Shown here: positions 46,101-59,033 of the stretch, piece by piece
Numbering within the stretch: the first letter of the stretch is position 1
How the letters are laid out: each line of letters begins with the position of its first letter
Translations under genes and position numbers: made by a program
NCBI GenBank assembly: GCA_904066235.2
Contig: CAJFCV020000004.1
Span: 5,022,001-5,086,000 of the forward strand
DNA from: Bursaphelenchus xylophilus
Lineage: Eukaryota; Nematoda; Chromadorea; Rhabditida; Aphelenchoididae
Direction: 5' to 3'
DNA: 64,000 nucleotides
Notes under the pieces: model-generated
Database searches by the model: none
Told to the model about the DNA's origin: nothing
What the model saw: the letters and a program-made list of their open reading frames with translations, nothing else

Positions 46101-49100
46101 TATCCAAGTCAGTTTTCAAGTCAGTTCTTTTCCTTATTCCTTCACCTGAATTCCTTTCCAAAATAAATTCGTCAATTTTTATCCCCAAATCCCTCCAGTT
46201 CGCTGATCTCTTCTTACTGTACAATATGCTAAACTGTGAATCCTCGGATTACATCTGTCGGTGTAGACATGTCGTGCTTTACAAAAAAAAAACATATTTT
46301 TTTACAATTTTGAAAATACTTTTTGACAAAAACAAGATTTGGATGTACTTTAAATCTCCTGCAAATCTCAGTTCATTAATCTCGAATTGTAAACAGAAAA
46401 AGAGTGATTAGAGATGAGGAAAGAGTGTGCGATTGGGTGAGAGTAACAGGGACCGAAAGGAGAGAACTTGGGAATGATGCAGTAAGGGGAAGATAAGACA
46501 TCAGTTAAGTAAAATAACCTTGATTAAACTAGAAAGAGTGAGTGTGGAGAATAAACATTTCTCTTTATTGTAGTAGGTGCCTGACCTCTGATGAGCCTGA
46601 ATTTTTTGGATAATGGAGTTGCGCAATCCTCCCTGCCCTGAGGGGATGGCGTCAGAGAATGGGAAATGTGGCCTTAATCCCCCAAATCCCTCGGATCCTT
46701 TATATCCGCCGCTCTTAATCCGGATATAACGGCTCTTTTTTGTAGCGCTGTAAAAGTAATTAATTCCTCGGGGCTTCGTGGAGACTGGTAAAAGTTGTAC
46801 TTGGGGGGATCAAACTCGCAATCTTTGCAAATTTTTTGCTCTTATTACTTGTGGGATTAATCTTATGAAAAGGTTTTTGAACATCTTGGCGGTCTTTGCA
46901 AAGCAAGAAATAAAATTTTTTGCAATTTATCTGAATAGTTGGCAAGAAAACGGGGCTTCCCGCTTCGTGAAAATTGAATTTAAATAGAATCTGATGATGT
47001 TTACTCCCTTCTCGAAATTCTTTGGAATCAAATTATGCCCTGAGGGAAAATAAATAAATTAGGCGCAAAAAATGTTTGAAAACATTGATTTAATTATAAT
47101 TGCGGTTGGTGGGAATGGGCACAGGGTTTTATGCCCGCAGGGCCAATTATTTAAAAGTTTTTGTGGGAAAAAAGAGTTTTTTCACAAGAATCTGGCGACC
47201 GGTGAAGGTGAATATTTATACTTCCTTCATTGTCGTACCATTTGCCAGTTCTGTTTCTTAAGGAATCGTCAACAGTTTTAATCCCTAAAACATCTGTTTT
47301 CGATGATTTAAATTCCGTTTATTGCGCAATAAAGAGTCTTTTCTCACGTGTCAAAAAAGGGTGTTGTTTTCTGTTCAAAAGAGTGGGATCTTTTTGTAAC
47401 TGCATTTATTCGGTGTTATTATTCTTTCCCTTGTCTTACAATTCGACTTCCTTATATTATTATTTCAAATTTCCAAAAAAAGAATCGTCGTTTCTTGTGG
47501 CATTTCCAAATCGAGAAGTGGATTGTAACATAGAGCAACTGTAACGTCCGAAATGTGCAGAATGAGTGGATTACAGCCGTGGATGTCAGGTGATTACAAC
47601 CCTTACTTAATTTCTTCCGTGACTCTTCCGAAGACCGAATTAAGATCGCTCTTTGCGTGCTTTCCCGATGACGAAACAGGTTTCCGTTGTAATCGCCTAA
47701 GGGCATAAACAACATAGAATTGTTCCTCGAGTCGCCTACTGCCATTACATCTACATTTTTTTTATTTTTCACACTTTATTTTACCCTTAATCAGATGACA
47801 TTTCATTCGTATTTTTACCTCCATTTGGGCGTATTTTACACGCGTTCGAGTGCATATACCAGGAATCCTAATTTGGCGTCGATTCATGCCCTCGAGGCGT
47901 TAATGATCTCATTTGAATATCTGAATATTCATCATCACGATTAGGCCGTCCATTCGGAGTCCTGTTTGGCTACAATTTGCTTTGTATTTTATTTGAAAAA
48001 ATTCGAATTCAGCACGAGAATTGCCTTCCGTGACCCGACCTTTCGACCACCTCCGTTTGAATATCAATGGCTGGGAATTTGGGCGAGAAATGGGGCCAAA
48101 TTCGGCTGTAAAAAATAGAATTCTGGTTGTAATTCTACTCGATTACAATTAAAATTATATTCGATTACCGCCAGTTCCGTTTTCGGTAACATTGTAAACA
48201 TGTATTACTTTCATAAATGTCAAGTATTGTCGATTTAATTCCCCCGAAAATAATATTATAAGAAGATTATGCAAATTTGTGAATTTAAATTTGAATTTAT
48301 AGTTGACATTCGGAAAGGATCGGGTTCACATTCTAAAGCCCCGAGGGCATTAGGATTGTCTTGGGAATAATTAGATTTTAATGGAATTATTTTTTTCGTC
48401 CTCAGGGTTTATTTGGGCGATTAGCGGGTTTAACAGGGCTATTTTCAGCCCCAGAGAGACTTGCAATTAGTCATCGTTTGTTGTGGATGAGTCACACACC
48501 ATTTATTTTTATGACATTTTGAATAGGGAATGTCATCCAAATTGTCATAAGATCTTTTTTTCGATTAAAACAATTCGCTCGGGAAGATATTCGAATTAAA
48601 AATGCAAACTCTGCACTCGCCGGTTGCGCAACAAATATTTGCTCAGGCTTTTTTGGCGGGGACAAAAAACATGACACTTTGTTTACCCAATGCCATAAAA
48701 TTTGTTTGCTCTCGGCCACTCATCCGGATGAATTTACAATCTCAAATTTACAATATATTTAGATCATATTCGAGGGGTGTGTGGGTGATTATTACAGTGG
48801 TTTGAAATAAAAATGTAATTCAAAACATATTTTAAACGTCCGGCCTTGTATAATGTAATTGATCCCATCGTTCATCTCTGATGTTCTCTCTCTCACAGTT
48901 TGTTTTCTTTTTCTCTCTACTTTCCTTAATTACAATATGTTTGCAAAACTTTTACAGCTCTCTTTTATTCGGCACTTAATGCGAGTATTGAGCCAATTAA
49001 GGAATGGGAGGGACAGGAAATGTTTTGGGGGTCATTTGTTCTCTGAACTCCCGCCGCTTTCACGCTCCGGGGGGCCCTCCAGAAGCTACAGGGATTCTGA

Positions 49101-52100
49101 TTTTCGAATTTTACGACCAAAACTTTCGTCGTATCTTTTGTTTAATTTGACGCGAGGTTAATGGGAATTTGCCGGCAGCCTGAGGCCGTTGAAGTCATGT
49201 TGTACTTTCCCAAGTACCTCTTTGACTTTTCTTCGTATTTTACAACCGTTTTCTTCCACTTCTTCCGTATCCTTTCTTCCCCTCCCACTTTCCGACCCCA
49301 TTTTTAATCAAATACCGGACTTTAATGTCATCCGCACGGTGCATGAGTGTTGCTGTGACCCCGTATTTTAATTGTGACACTTCTTTTCCCTTATCGATCA
49401 TCCGATCAAAACAAACAGATGCTTTTTATCACTCTCAAATATCAATTTAACGGTAAATTTGCCCAAATTTATTGATTCGATTTCCGATTTCACGGCCCCA
49501 GACTTTAATTCAATTTGCAAAAAATGAACTTCCGCTGAGGTAGTAAGAGTAGTGTGGATAGAAAGAGCGAGAGCAGTAGTTGTAAGTGTCACAATGATGG
49601 ACATCTGCCTTTCCTACTGTTCTCATGAATACTGTATTTAAAGGACCAAGAATTCCTTCAAATTTCCTCTGTTTAAAAGAACAAGCCCTGCGGGCAAGAG
49701 TCTCATTCCGAATGGACATTTGAGGGACAGGTATCGGAAAGGGGGAAATAAATAATAAATGCCTTGGCTAGCCGTTCTCCCAGCCACTTTCCCAGCCCCT
49801 TTACTTTGGAGTAATCCCGCCGGTACTTGCAAAGTACATATTATGTCAAGTTTTTCCTCACAAATGTGTTTCCCGTGATCCGACTCTTGCTTTGTTTGAG
49901 TTAAAATGTTTGCCGAGATCGGGGTTGTAGCTGGGGAGTTGAAGTTCCCAAATATTTGTCTTGCTGATAACAAACAAAATATTCAAACAAATTTGCACTC
50001 GAGTGTCAAATTCGAAAAAAAAAACTTTCGAAACATTGGAAATCCGAGCTCGGTGTAAAAGAGTACGTCTTCTTCGCTGAATTTGGTGGAAATTGATTGA
50101 TTCTCATGGTTGAGTGATTGTAAGGGTGATGGGATTACTCTTACAATTACTCGGGACCTCGTTTAAATTGTACTTTCGAGCTCTGCAAAGCCTTTTGTGA
50201 TCTTTAACAGTTTAAGTTTATTTTAATTGCCACAAGATACAAATCACTGCTCCTTTCTTATTCTTTTTTCTATTTCTTCCAGCACTTCCAGTCATTCTCA
50301 TCTTTTATGTTATCCCAGCACTCTAATCAGTCTGGATTTAGCAAATCCCTGTTTAAATATTCAATCTCCTCCAAAACTTTCCACTTCCCGGTTCTCTTAC
50401 CCCCTTCTTTACTCTGTAATTGTGTTACTTTCTCGTGGATCACAGGTAATTCGATTACTTTTTGCCTCGTTTTTTGTGGCCAATCCAATTTCCTCGGCTC
50501 TTTTGTGTATTTTAGGAAGGGCGTCTCTCTTTTCCTTCCCTGATTCCATATTCCATAAGTTGTGGGAAAACCTCGCGCCCCAAAATAACTTAAAAATTCA
50601 ACCGGTGCAAATGACTCCTAAATGGTTGTGTTTTTGGCAGTTTCGGTGATTACTAGGATGTTGGAAGGGCTGGGAGTGACAGCCAGTCATATTATTTATA
50701 TTATTAACATTATCCTTTGTCATCTTAGAGGTCTACTACAATATTTGGCTAGAGAGTCCAAAAATCTAACTTATCTTTTGCCCTCTTCTACCTAAGTAAT
50801 CTTTTACAACAATTTTTTTCTTATTACAACTAAACTCGTGCCCTTATTTCCCCCTAAAATGGTCGATCAAACATCCATTTTGTCCGCTGATTAGCCCGTT
50901 GTATTCAAAAAACCTTAATTCAGAAATCTTTGCACAGCCGTACTTTCCCCAAGATGTTTTTTTAATTAAATAGTCATCTTCTGCATGATTTTTAATATCA
51001 TAGATGCAGTGCAATTTATCGGATAACTTTACAACAATTACCCGGTAACTTTTTGCATTACATCGAGAGTACAATCTTATTTACATCAACAAGGTCCTCG
51101 AGTCGAGTGCCTTCAAAATAGATGTAAAGGCAAAATATTGTGCGTAAAATGACCTTGTTTTACACAGAGATGTAGTCTGCACTGTGTGCTGTTTGTAGAG
51201 GAGACTGGGATTGGAAAGGCCAAGGTGTATCCGGCTGTAACTTACAATTTTTCGAGTAGTTGCCTAGCAAAATTGTTGTCCAAGAATGCCCTTGTCGAAC
51301 GGAATTAGACTCTCGGGCTGGGCCGCTAGCGTATTCAAAAATAATATAATAGAACAACAATTGGTATTAGCTAGCCAAAAGGTCCAAAAAGTTTTAAAAA
51401 CTATAAAAATGGATGCTAATTCAGCCCTTCTTTACCTCGACCATCATTTGGTGCATTTACAAAATTTTCCCTTTATTCTTGCAATTTCAAAAATCTCATT
51501 TTTACATCTAGTGTCTTGCAGATGTAAGTGTAGCGTCAACTTGTTTATAAAGCTTTCTCCTTTTTCTTGGTATGGATTAAGGCTTTATTATCCCACACTT
51601 CTTTTTATCTGCCCTTTTAATGTTTTGACTTGCATGTGTAATATCTCGATGTGAACACTGGTTGTGTAGATATCCGGTGCTGAACATTTCATCGACCTGT
51701 GTTCTTATTTTCGATTAAACTCGCTCCCTGCAGCTTTCCACATCCATTTTCTTTATCCGCTTTCATTTCTTAACAGGTTTATGGGCCTTCGTAAATACCT
51801 TGTAATACTGTTTAGGGCGTTGTAACCAATCTTCGAGGTCTTTTCCCCTGCCTAATATATCCTCTCGTGCAAACGGAACCTAATCTTCTGTACGGATTTG
51901 TGATATTTTTAATCGAATTGACGTAGTTCCTGTCGGATTTCTTGAATCCGCGGCCGTAAACATCGATGCACCTAATTGGCATTCATAATACCATTTCATC
52001 AGCGATATTTTAAGCCCCATCTAAGCCGCATGTTTGTCGCCTTAACAGGGCGATTAATCCCGCGCGTCATCGGCCGCTAATTTGAATGGGCTAATCGGAT

Positions 52101-53947
52101 TTCGGCCGCGGCCCCACTATAAATATGGGCCGCAGATCCACAGCCGGCTTCCTTCCAAGACGACACCGGTAATTTCGTCGATGGAATAAATAAAATGGCC
52201 AAATCCGGCCTTCTCCCAAAGCAGGATTAAGCCCTTTTCAGAGTGGCCGCTAATCCGATCAACGTACTTTAAAAGCGGCGCTTTGGGGCGGTTTAAGCCC
52301 TCCGGCTGCGACTGGAAATTCCCCTTATAATCGGGCTTTGCGTACGCGCTACCTGGTCGGTTATGATAAGCTCTTAATTTTGGAAAATATTGCGTAACGC
52401 CACTTTAATTCGGGGCATTTCTATTTATTATTATGCGAATAGGACATGTGATCGATTCTTTACTTATTTTATAAATTCACCCTTTTTTACATCTTCCATT
52501 CACAATGTAAAATTCAATTTCGTGTTCTTTGCAACTGTAATTGGACATTTCCCAGACACAACATGCATATAAACATGTCTCCACAACACGCCCACCCTCA
52601 TAGGGATGGAGACCATTCATCAGTTGGAAATTCCTATTTGCATCGGCGAACAACGGTCAATAATAAGTGTAAAGTGCCGATTAATCATGCTGTTGCGCAA
52701 TCCCTTCCGTTCTTTTTTTGTAAATTTTCATTCTTGCGTTTTATTTCGGGGAAACGCGTGTTTTTACAATCGAATTAGGGCAAAAGTCTTCCTAATCTCT
52801 GGCTGATAAGGACTGATAAGATTACGACTTCTTGTCCTGTCCTCCAAACATGTTCTCCTTCCCATTCACGGACATTTGAATATGCCCAGCCGAAGTTGTT
52901 CATGTCTATTTGCAGTCCCCTCTAATCCAATTCTCCTAATGCCTAATGTAATATGCAATATTTAATGTTCTGTTATTTGGGAATGAAATCATGGATGCCG
53001 CAGGGCATTTTGCGTCTTGCGAGGGACTTCCTGGATGTCCTTGTGTTCGGGGGGATAACTCTTTTTGGGGCCGACCTTCTCATCCTGTTGTTTATGATCT
53101 CGGGAAGGTAATCTCGCGAGGGCCGCGTCAATGTGAAGATTAATTACGGGGGGCTTTGGCGGCTGATTTGCACCCGGCTGTGTGTTCACGGCCGGGCTAA
53201 TCCGCCAAAGCCCTCTGATTGCACTGGATGGTAATCCCTCTTTGTGTCCCTTAACACCAACAACATGGCTAATTTCGGAAATGAATTACGAACCACTGAG
53301 GTATTTCGCGGGTCTTAAGCCGGGCTTAGAGAAAAGAAGTCTTATATGGATTTAGCGGCCCAAAATGTGTCGGATTAATTGGTGGGATTTGGGAAATCCA
53401 CGGCGTCATTGGTCGCCCCCTCGGGCGGTGTTTGTGATGGATGCAAAGGTCGCTGAAATGCCGTCTTCCCGAGAATGGTGCCCCGGCTATAAATATGCCC
53501 AATCTCCGAGTAATTAGCTTGCAAATTGTTAATCAATGGGATTAATTAAGTCGCTGCTTAATATTTATGCTCATCCCTTTTGGTCGCTTTGTTTTTTATC
53601 CTTTTCTGTTAATCCCTACTTTCCGCTGGCTTCATTCCAGTCCTCCTTTTATGGACAATACCACCTCATTCTGTATGCAAATCGGGTATGATCGTATCAC
53701 ACTCGTGGTGGAGTGGCCTCATTACTTTTACGTTATGATGCAAATCCCGAGAAGCGTCCAGAATGGCTGGGCCGGGGTTTCCTCGGCCCTTAATCCCTGA
53801 ACTTTATGCATATCCGCTTCTTTCCCGCTATGATGCAGAAGAATCAGCGCTGATTCAGGCAGTTGTTGTAAAGTTTGAAACCTTGGCCGTGTATGTTTTC
53901 CCGCGTGTTGAGTCAGGGCCCCGTTACTCAGCCTTGGCCCGTTTCAG
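43101..53947. other. 10.8 kb stretch without a recognisable gene (possible giant intron)
   Basis: Scanned on both strands. No exon with a known domain; open frames are short, mutually overlapping and AT-driven. Composition alternates between AT-rich DNA (43.2-46.5 and 47-51.8 kb) and GC-richer islands (46.6-46.75, 49.0-49.1, 51.9-52.4 and 52.9-53.6 kb). Simple TTTT/ATTTA tracts are common; I see no large repeat, tRNA or rRNA. If the DM exons and Gln-rich exons are one gene, this is its second intron. Confidence 0.55.
51950..53620. promoter_or_regulatory. GC-rich island dense in TAATCC/GGATTA-type motifs, candidate enhancer or internal promoter
   Basis: TAATCC or its complement GGATTA, or close TAATCG/TAATTA variants, recur at about 52054, 52092, 52226, 52253, 52339, 52924, 53199, 53232, 53374, 53512, 53530, 53540 and 53607. 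TAATCC is the preferred site of K50 (OTX/bicoid/goosecoid-type) homeodomains. The 11-mer CTATAAATATG occurs twice (about 52118 and 53487), each preceded by GCCCC, and could be a TATA box or an A/T-rich MADS-type site. No coding potential explains the GC content. Regulatory role is inference. Confidence 0.4.
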
Positions 53948-56580
53948 ACAGTGGCCATTCCAAGCGTTTCCTCGCCCCGATCGTCTTCAGCCGAAGTGGA
54001 TCAGCCCAGCTCCAGTCAGGACGCAGCTACCGGTGCCATGCTTTTCCCGCCCGAAGACCTGACCAGTTATATGATGCAGAACAACAACGACCTCAGCGCT
54101 TTCTTCCAACATCAACAGCAGGCGGCCGCGGCTTCCTCGATTGCGGCCGCCGTTGCTGCTTGCTCAGTGCAATCGAACAGCAGCGTTGCGGTCACTTCCA
54201 GCTGTGCCAAATCACAGGCTCCGCCTCTTTCGATGCCGACGGGCATGTTAAAACCAGCCGGTTTCAACCTGGCGTAAGTTTCCCTTAATTGTGGGTTAAT
54301 CGGCAGGCAGGTATGAATATGGACACAGATTATTCTGCGGCCCATTCGAATGCCGTATGTAATTTTCTCGGTCATGCACGTAATATGTTTACCATTCTAG
54401 GCCCATCAACGACGTTGACATGATGAAACTCCTTCAGAACCCAAATCTCTTGCCGAAATCCTTGCCCAGCGGCCTTCCCCCTCAACCCAATGACCACAAC
54501 AAACCAAAGCCCAAGGAAGGCAATCGGCCAACAGTTTCTCCCATACCGCCCCAACTAATGAATGGTATCTCCTCGTCCCCTTCCCACATGGTCAATGGAC
54601 TGAAACGTCCACAGCCAGGCACCGGACTGCAGACACTGGTGAGAAACCTTACAATGAACATCAATAGAACCCCCTGTTCCTGGCCTAACAAGTGTAACTT
54701 TCTTTTTAGCAAGAACAATTGGTGTCATCGATGAATGGACCTCCACCAGCCAAAAGACATTCCATCTCAGCGATGCCCACTGGCCCCAGTCTTCCACAGA
54801 ATGGCCTGATGATGTCTGGACCCCAAATGAACCCTCAACTTGCAGCTGCAGTGGCTGCTCAGCAAATGAATTTGAGTAAGATGAATATGTCACAACCAGG
54901 GATGATGGGAATGCCCGGATTAAACGCTCAATTCATGCCAAATCAACGGATAAATGGAAACGACGGACCTCAGCCCAATCTTCTGAATGTGCCTGGCCCT
55001 GCTCAATTCAATGCAATGAATATGCAACAACTCCAACAATTGGTTCTCCATCAACAATTGCAACAACAACTGCAACAACAGGCCAAGAACCAGAACCAGG
55101 CCAAGTTGAGTGGAACCGCCCAACATCATCAGAATATCCAACAACAGCATGCCAACTGGATGCAGGCAAAGTTCATGGCGGAACAACAACAGCGATTGGC
55201 ACAACAACAGGTAAAGATGACTGCAGCAGAGATTTAACAAAAATTCTGAATATTGATCTTCTTCTAGCCCTTTTTTTGCACACAACATTCCTGGTGTACT
55301 CTGAAAATCATCAAATATTTGCAAAAATAAGGGACGACTGAGTGTGCAGTCATCGAAATTAATCTAGTTTGGTTCAAAATTGGTTTAGGAGAACTGGATT
55401 AAAAGGCCCGTGCACTGAATGAAATGTTTCGAAATTAGTTTTTTGCCCCAAAAACATGACCCAAATTGAATTATTCGTGCGTCTAATTTGATTTGCCTCC
55501 ACTTTGGACATATGGGAAAACAAGGCCGGAATTATATTCATCATAATTAATGTGGCCAAGACCACAAAGGGCATCAAATGCGACATTATTTTATATCATA
55601 GTCATAGGGAAATAAGCATTAATCACCGTCTAATCATTACTTATTACAGCAGCAACAACGAATGAATGGGCCTTCACCCATCATGAATCAAATGCAACTC
55701 TTGCAACTTATGCAACAACAAAACCAGCAAGCTCAGAACAATCCGCTGGCTTCGAATCCAGCCTTTCTCCAACAACAACAATTAATGCAACTCCAGCAAC
55801 AACAACAAATTCTCCAATTACAGCAACAACAGGCACAGCAACATCACACGGAACAAAGACGTCGCGCACAGACGATTGGGAATGCCAGTCAACTGAGTGC
55901 GCTCCACAATCAAATCCCCTCGATTACTCTCGGCCAAGGGATCCCACAACCTTTAGTCCAACAACTCCCGACCTCACTCACCCCCTTCTCTTCACTTACC
56001 CCTCAACCACATCAACCAGCCATCTCTCCGGCCTTGTCCAACAATAACAACGAGCAGCCCCAGACTTCTAATATTCTTCCGAATGGAAATACTCCCGTTG
56101 TTTCATCACCATCGGCTCCTGTTGATAACGCATTAACAAATCCCCCAACTCTTCAGCCAGAACAAGGAATGCCAAATCAGGAAGCTCTTCAGGTAAGACA
56201 CGATACAATTCTAATAACATACGTAACTAAGGTTACAACTAAATATTTCTTTGTGCTCATCTATTTACTTTCAGAAAATGCTAGCCAGTTGGTCTTCAAT
56301 AATCGACCCTCAGGTCCTTCAACAATTCCAACAATTAGCAAACGCCCAGACAGCCGTTAACCAAGGGAATGGACAGCCTCAAATCACGATGACTTCAGCC
56401 TCAGAGGTGATGTCAGAGGGCTCTGTCGCCAGTCTCTTGGCCCCTCAATCGAGTTCAGTGGATTCGGCAGCCCCAACTACAAGAGCTGGGTCAACAAATC
56501 CGAACCAACCCGAAGATTCGGAGAAAAGCGAAAATGGATTGGTGATCGCTGAAGAAGAAGACAACCCGGTGGTCGATTAA
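53948..56580 (+). CDS. Gln/Pro/Asn-rich protein, C-terminal exons (possibly the rest of the DM-domain gene)
   Basis: Exons 53948-54273, 54401-54638, 54710-55210, 55650-56192 and 56275-56580 join to 637 codons plus stop. All splice phases match and the frame is open from the phase-0 acceptor GTTTCAG at 53941-53947. There is no suitable ATG at the start, so at least one upstream exon is missing. The product is low complexity: Ser-rich start, an Ala/Gln stretch, Asn-Met-Pro-rich middle, and long Gln runs (55020-55210 and 55650-55860), ending with acidic EEEDNPVVD. Such Gln-rich regions are typical of transcription activators and co-regulators. I recognise no folded domain. The upstream DM exons are the best available 5' end (phase 0 to phase 0, total 720 aa), but 10.8 kb away. 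Confidence 0.75.
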
Positions 56581-57373
56581 TCGACCGCTTTCTGTACGAA
56601 TTGATCTTCTCTTCCAGGGCTTCATGTCACTAGATTATGCCCTCAAAATGGCCGTATCAAGCTTTTAGACGGTTAATTGATCTATTCACGGGTCCTTCGA
56701 TTTTTCAAACACTCCATAGTTAATAGATTAAGTAATAAGTTAACTTTGGACTAAATGTGCCACTTCTGGCCGGATTGAAAAATACCATTTGTAAAGGCTC
56801 GTCAATATATCGATAATGTCCTGGCGTCGTTTCCCCTTGTTTGTCCAGGTTTTTGGGTGGAAAGATACCTTATCATGAACAATATTTGTATCTAAATCTA
56901 TGTCTCCGCACATTTTTTTCGTGTAAAAACAGTAAAACTCATGTACTTTTTAAACGTCTTTGTTGTAAACTTTTGCCAAGATTTTAATTTTTTCTATCCG
57001 TGATCTCTTCTTCGATTATGTGAACCCGCCTCTAATTATTCTGTCATCTAGCATATCCATTAAGTAAATATTTTGATCTCAGACCGAGACTTTCCCATTA
57101 AATACTCGTTTGAAAAGATATTTTATCCGAAGTAAAGGAATATTGCTCATTTTACTTGTGTCTTTTGAAGTTTTAATCCACAAAAAAGTGAAGAATAGAG
57201 GGTGGAATAATTTAAAAGTTACTGCAACAGAAAATAAGATAGAAAAATATGTCATAGATTACAAAAACAACCTACTCATGAGCTAAATCATAATATATAT
57301 TGACGTTATGATCAAGCTGGAAAATATTGTGGAGAATGAATAAATCGAATTTAAATAGCCCGATTCCGGCTGC
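56581..57373. other. Convergent 3' region of the Gln-rich gene and TK1
   Basis: No coding exon. AGTTAACTTTGGACTAAAT at about 56739-56757 matches the inner-arm edge of the foldback repeats (TTTAACTTTGGACTAAAT), so it may be a small fragment of that family, or chance. AT-rich, with likely polyadenylation sites for both genes. Confidence 0.5.
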
Positions 57374-59033
57374 TTACACAACTTGACGTTTCTTTCCCAT
57401 ATCTTCCGAGGTGGTCATGGTGTTCTCAATGGAATGTACTCGCTTCAATCCCTTGTCCACATGTTTCTGTTCCACTTTACAGAACATTTCATCGTGTTTC
57501 CGTTGTTCAGCCACCTGTTCATGGTAACAATTTCTACAGACAGCTTCGTACATCTCCTTGCCACCGATCACTTCAACCTAACAAGATTCAATTTATACAT
57601 GAATGGTTCATTATATTACTCATGCCCCCTCTTCTCACCTGGTTGCATTTCACGGTGCGCAATGTGAATGAAGCGTCGTCCCCGCAACGACAGACCGCAT
57701 TCACCTTGTCCACCTTCTCGGCCAAAGGGAAGAGCGTTGCGATGTTGGGAAACGGCTGCAAATAAATAAAACATTCATCATGATTTTAGATAGCTAATAT
57801 TTGGACCGGTGAATCGGCGATTACCAATACATTATGCATGAAAGCACACTTTTATACAACCTTTCCAATAAATTATTCATGTTATTCAAATACTACTAGT
57901 ACTAATGTGTAGCCCATTTCAAATTACAGCTTATTTTTACGAATACCAGATCTTAAATCAAAGTAATAAACCCTATTATCACCAACATCACGCATCCGAT
58001 CATCTTCTTATCTTCTTACATCCGTTTTATCGTCTTACATTTCGCCTCTGCTTTCCCGTTTACAATCATCCCTCTATTGTGCAATATCACTATATCATCT
58101 TAGTCCATAATCCCTACCTTTCGCTGAAAGTCGCCATCCAGAGCAGCGATGATCACTGTTTTGCCCATATCCGCCAAACTCTCCGCGCATTCGACCACAT
58201 CCTCGAACTAAAACCAAACAATATTGACATGAATAAAGGGAGAAAGGCTTACAAATTGACCTTCATCAATCCCAATCACATCATTTTCAATCAACTTTGA
58301 CCACACATCGTTCACTTTGAGAGCTGAGATCGCATCCATCTTCCGGCTAAACCAAATATCCATGGAATATTATATTCACTTTTAACAAAAAAACTTACAG
58401 ATCGTGAGTGCATACCATAACATCATCGTATCTGGTGTCCCTGGCATACTTCACAACAATAACTTTCTTCCCCGCCAAACTGTAACGGTTGGAAAGTCGG
58501 AACAATTCGGTCCTGCAAAGAGTACTGTATTTAATTACTGATTACAATAATTACAGCTCATAAAAAATTAACTAAACTTTACAGTTACTGAACTAATATA
58601 AAATGAGTAAAGGAAAGGTCGGGTTTGTAATATCTAATCAGCCAACACCTATAATTCCCATGCTTACAGCTATTTTTATTCCAGTTACACCTGCACTTGA
58701 ATGTTATAAAATACGCAAAGGCTTCCAAACCCGGCCATTACTTCGTCTGGTAAGTTTTTGCAGAGCAAGGACAGCCCAAATATCGGGGTGTTGTTTACAA
58801 AATTATAATTATTTAGGGTAATTCGGATCTAAATTTTTAGAGATAATATTAGAAAACAGCTGAACGAGAAATTAACTATTTGGAGATCAGAACCCGCATT
58901 CCAAAATTTAGAAACGATTTTGGAAGCAACATGACTTTTGGATACCCAATAACTAAACTTACGTTTTGCCACTGAACATTGGTCCAACAATCAAATGAAT
59001 GGAACCGCTGGACAAGTGGTAACGATTCTTCAT
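57374..59033 (-). CDS. TK1: Thymidine kinase, TK1 type (cytosolic)
   Basis: Six exons (58963-59033, 58399-58512, 58254-58346, 58118-58208, 57639-57755, 57374-57577) give 229 aa. TK1 phosphorylates thymidine (and deoxyuridine) in dTTP salvage. Walker A GPMFSGKT is at residues 17-24, the catalytic DEGQF follows in the third exon, then ALDGDFQRK and FPLAEKVDKVNAVC. Four zinc-binding cysteines are present as CRC and CRNCY, and the lasso-type thymine-binding loop includes VIGGKEMYEAVCRNC. The tail is long and charged (HSIENTMTTSEDMGKKRQVV); vertebrate TK1 tails carry a KEN degradation box, which I do not see here. Intron 1 is about 450 nt, the others 45-360. Confidence 0.94.

Noticed and set aside
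46226..49973. Numerous 60-110 codon ORFs in AT-rich DNA
   Set aside because: No consistent frame, domain, or splice chain; many overlap antisense ORFs of equal length.
52989..53189. 66-codon Pro-rich minus-strand ORF in the GC-rich island
   Set aside because: No ATG start (begins at GTG), no flanking splice logic, no domain; the DNA is better explained by the motif-rich non-coding island.
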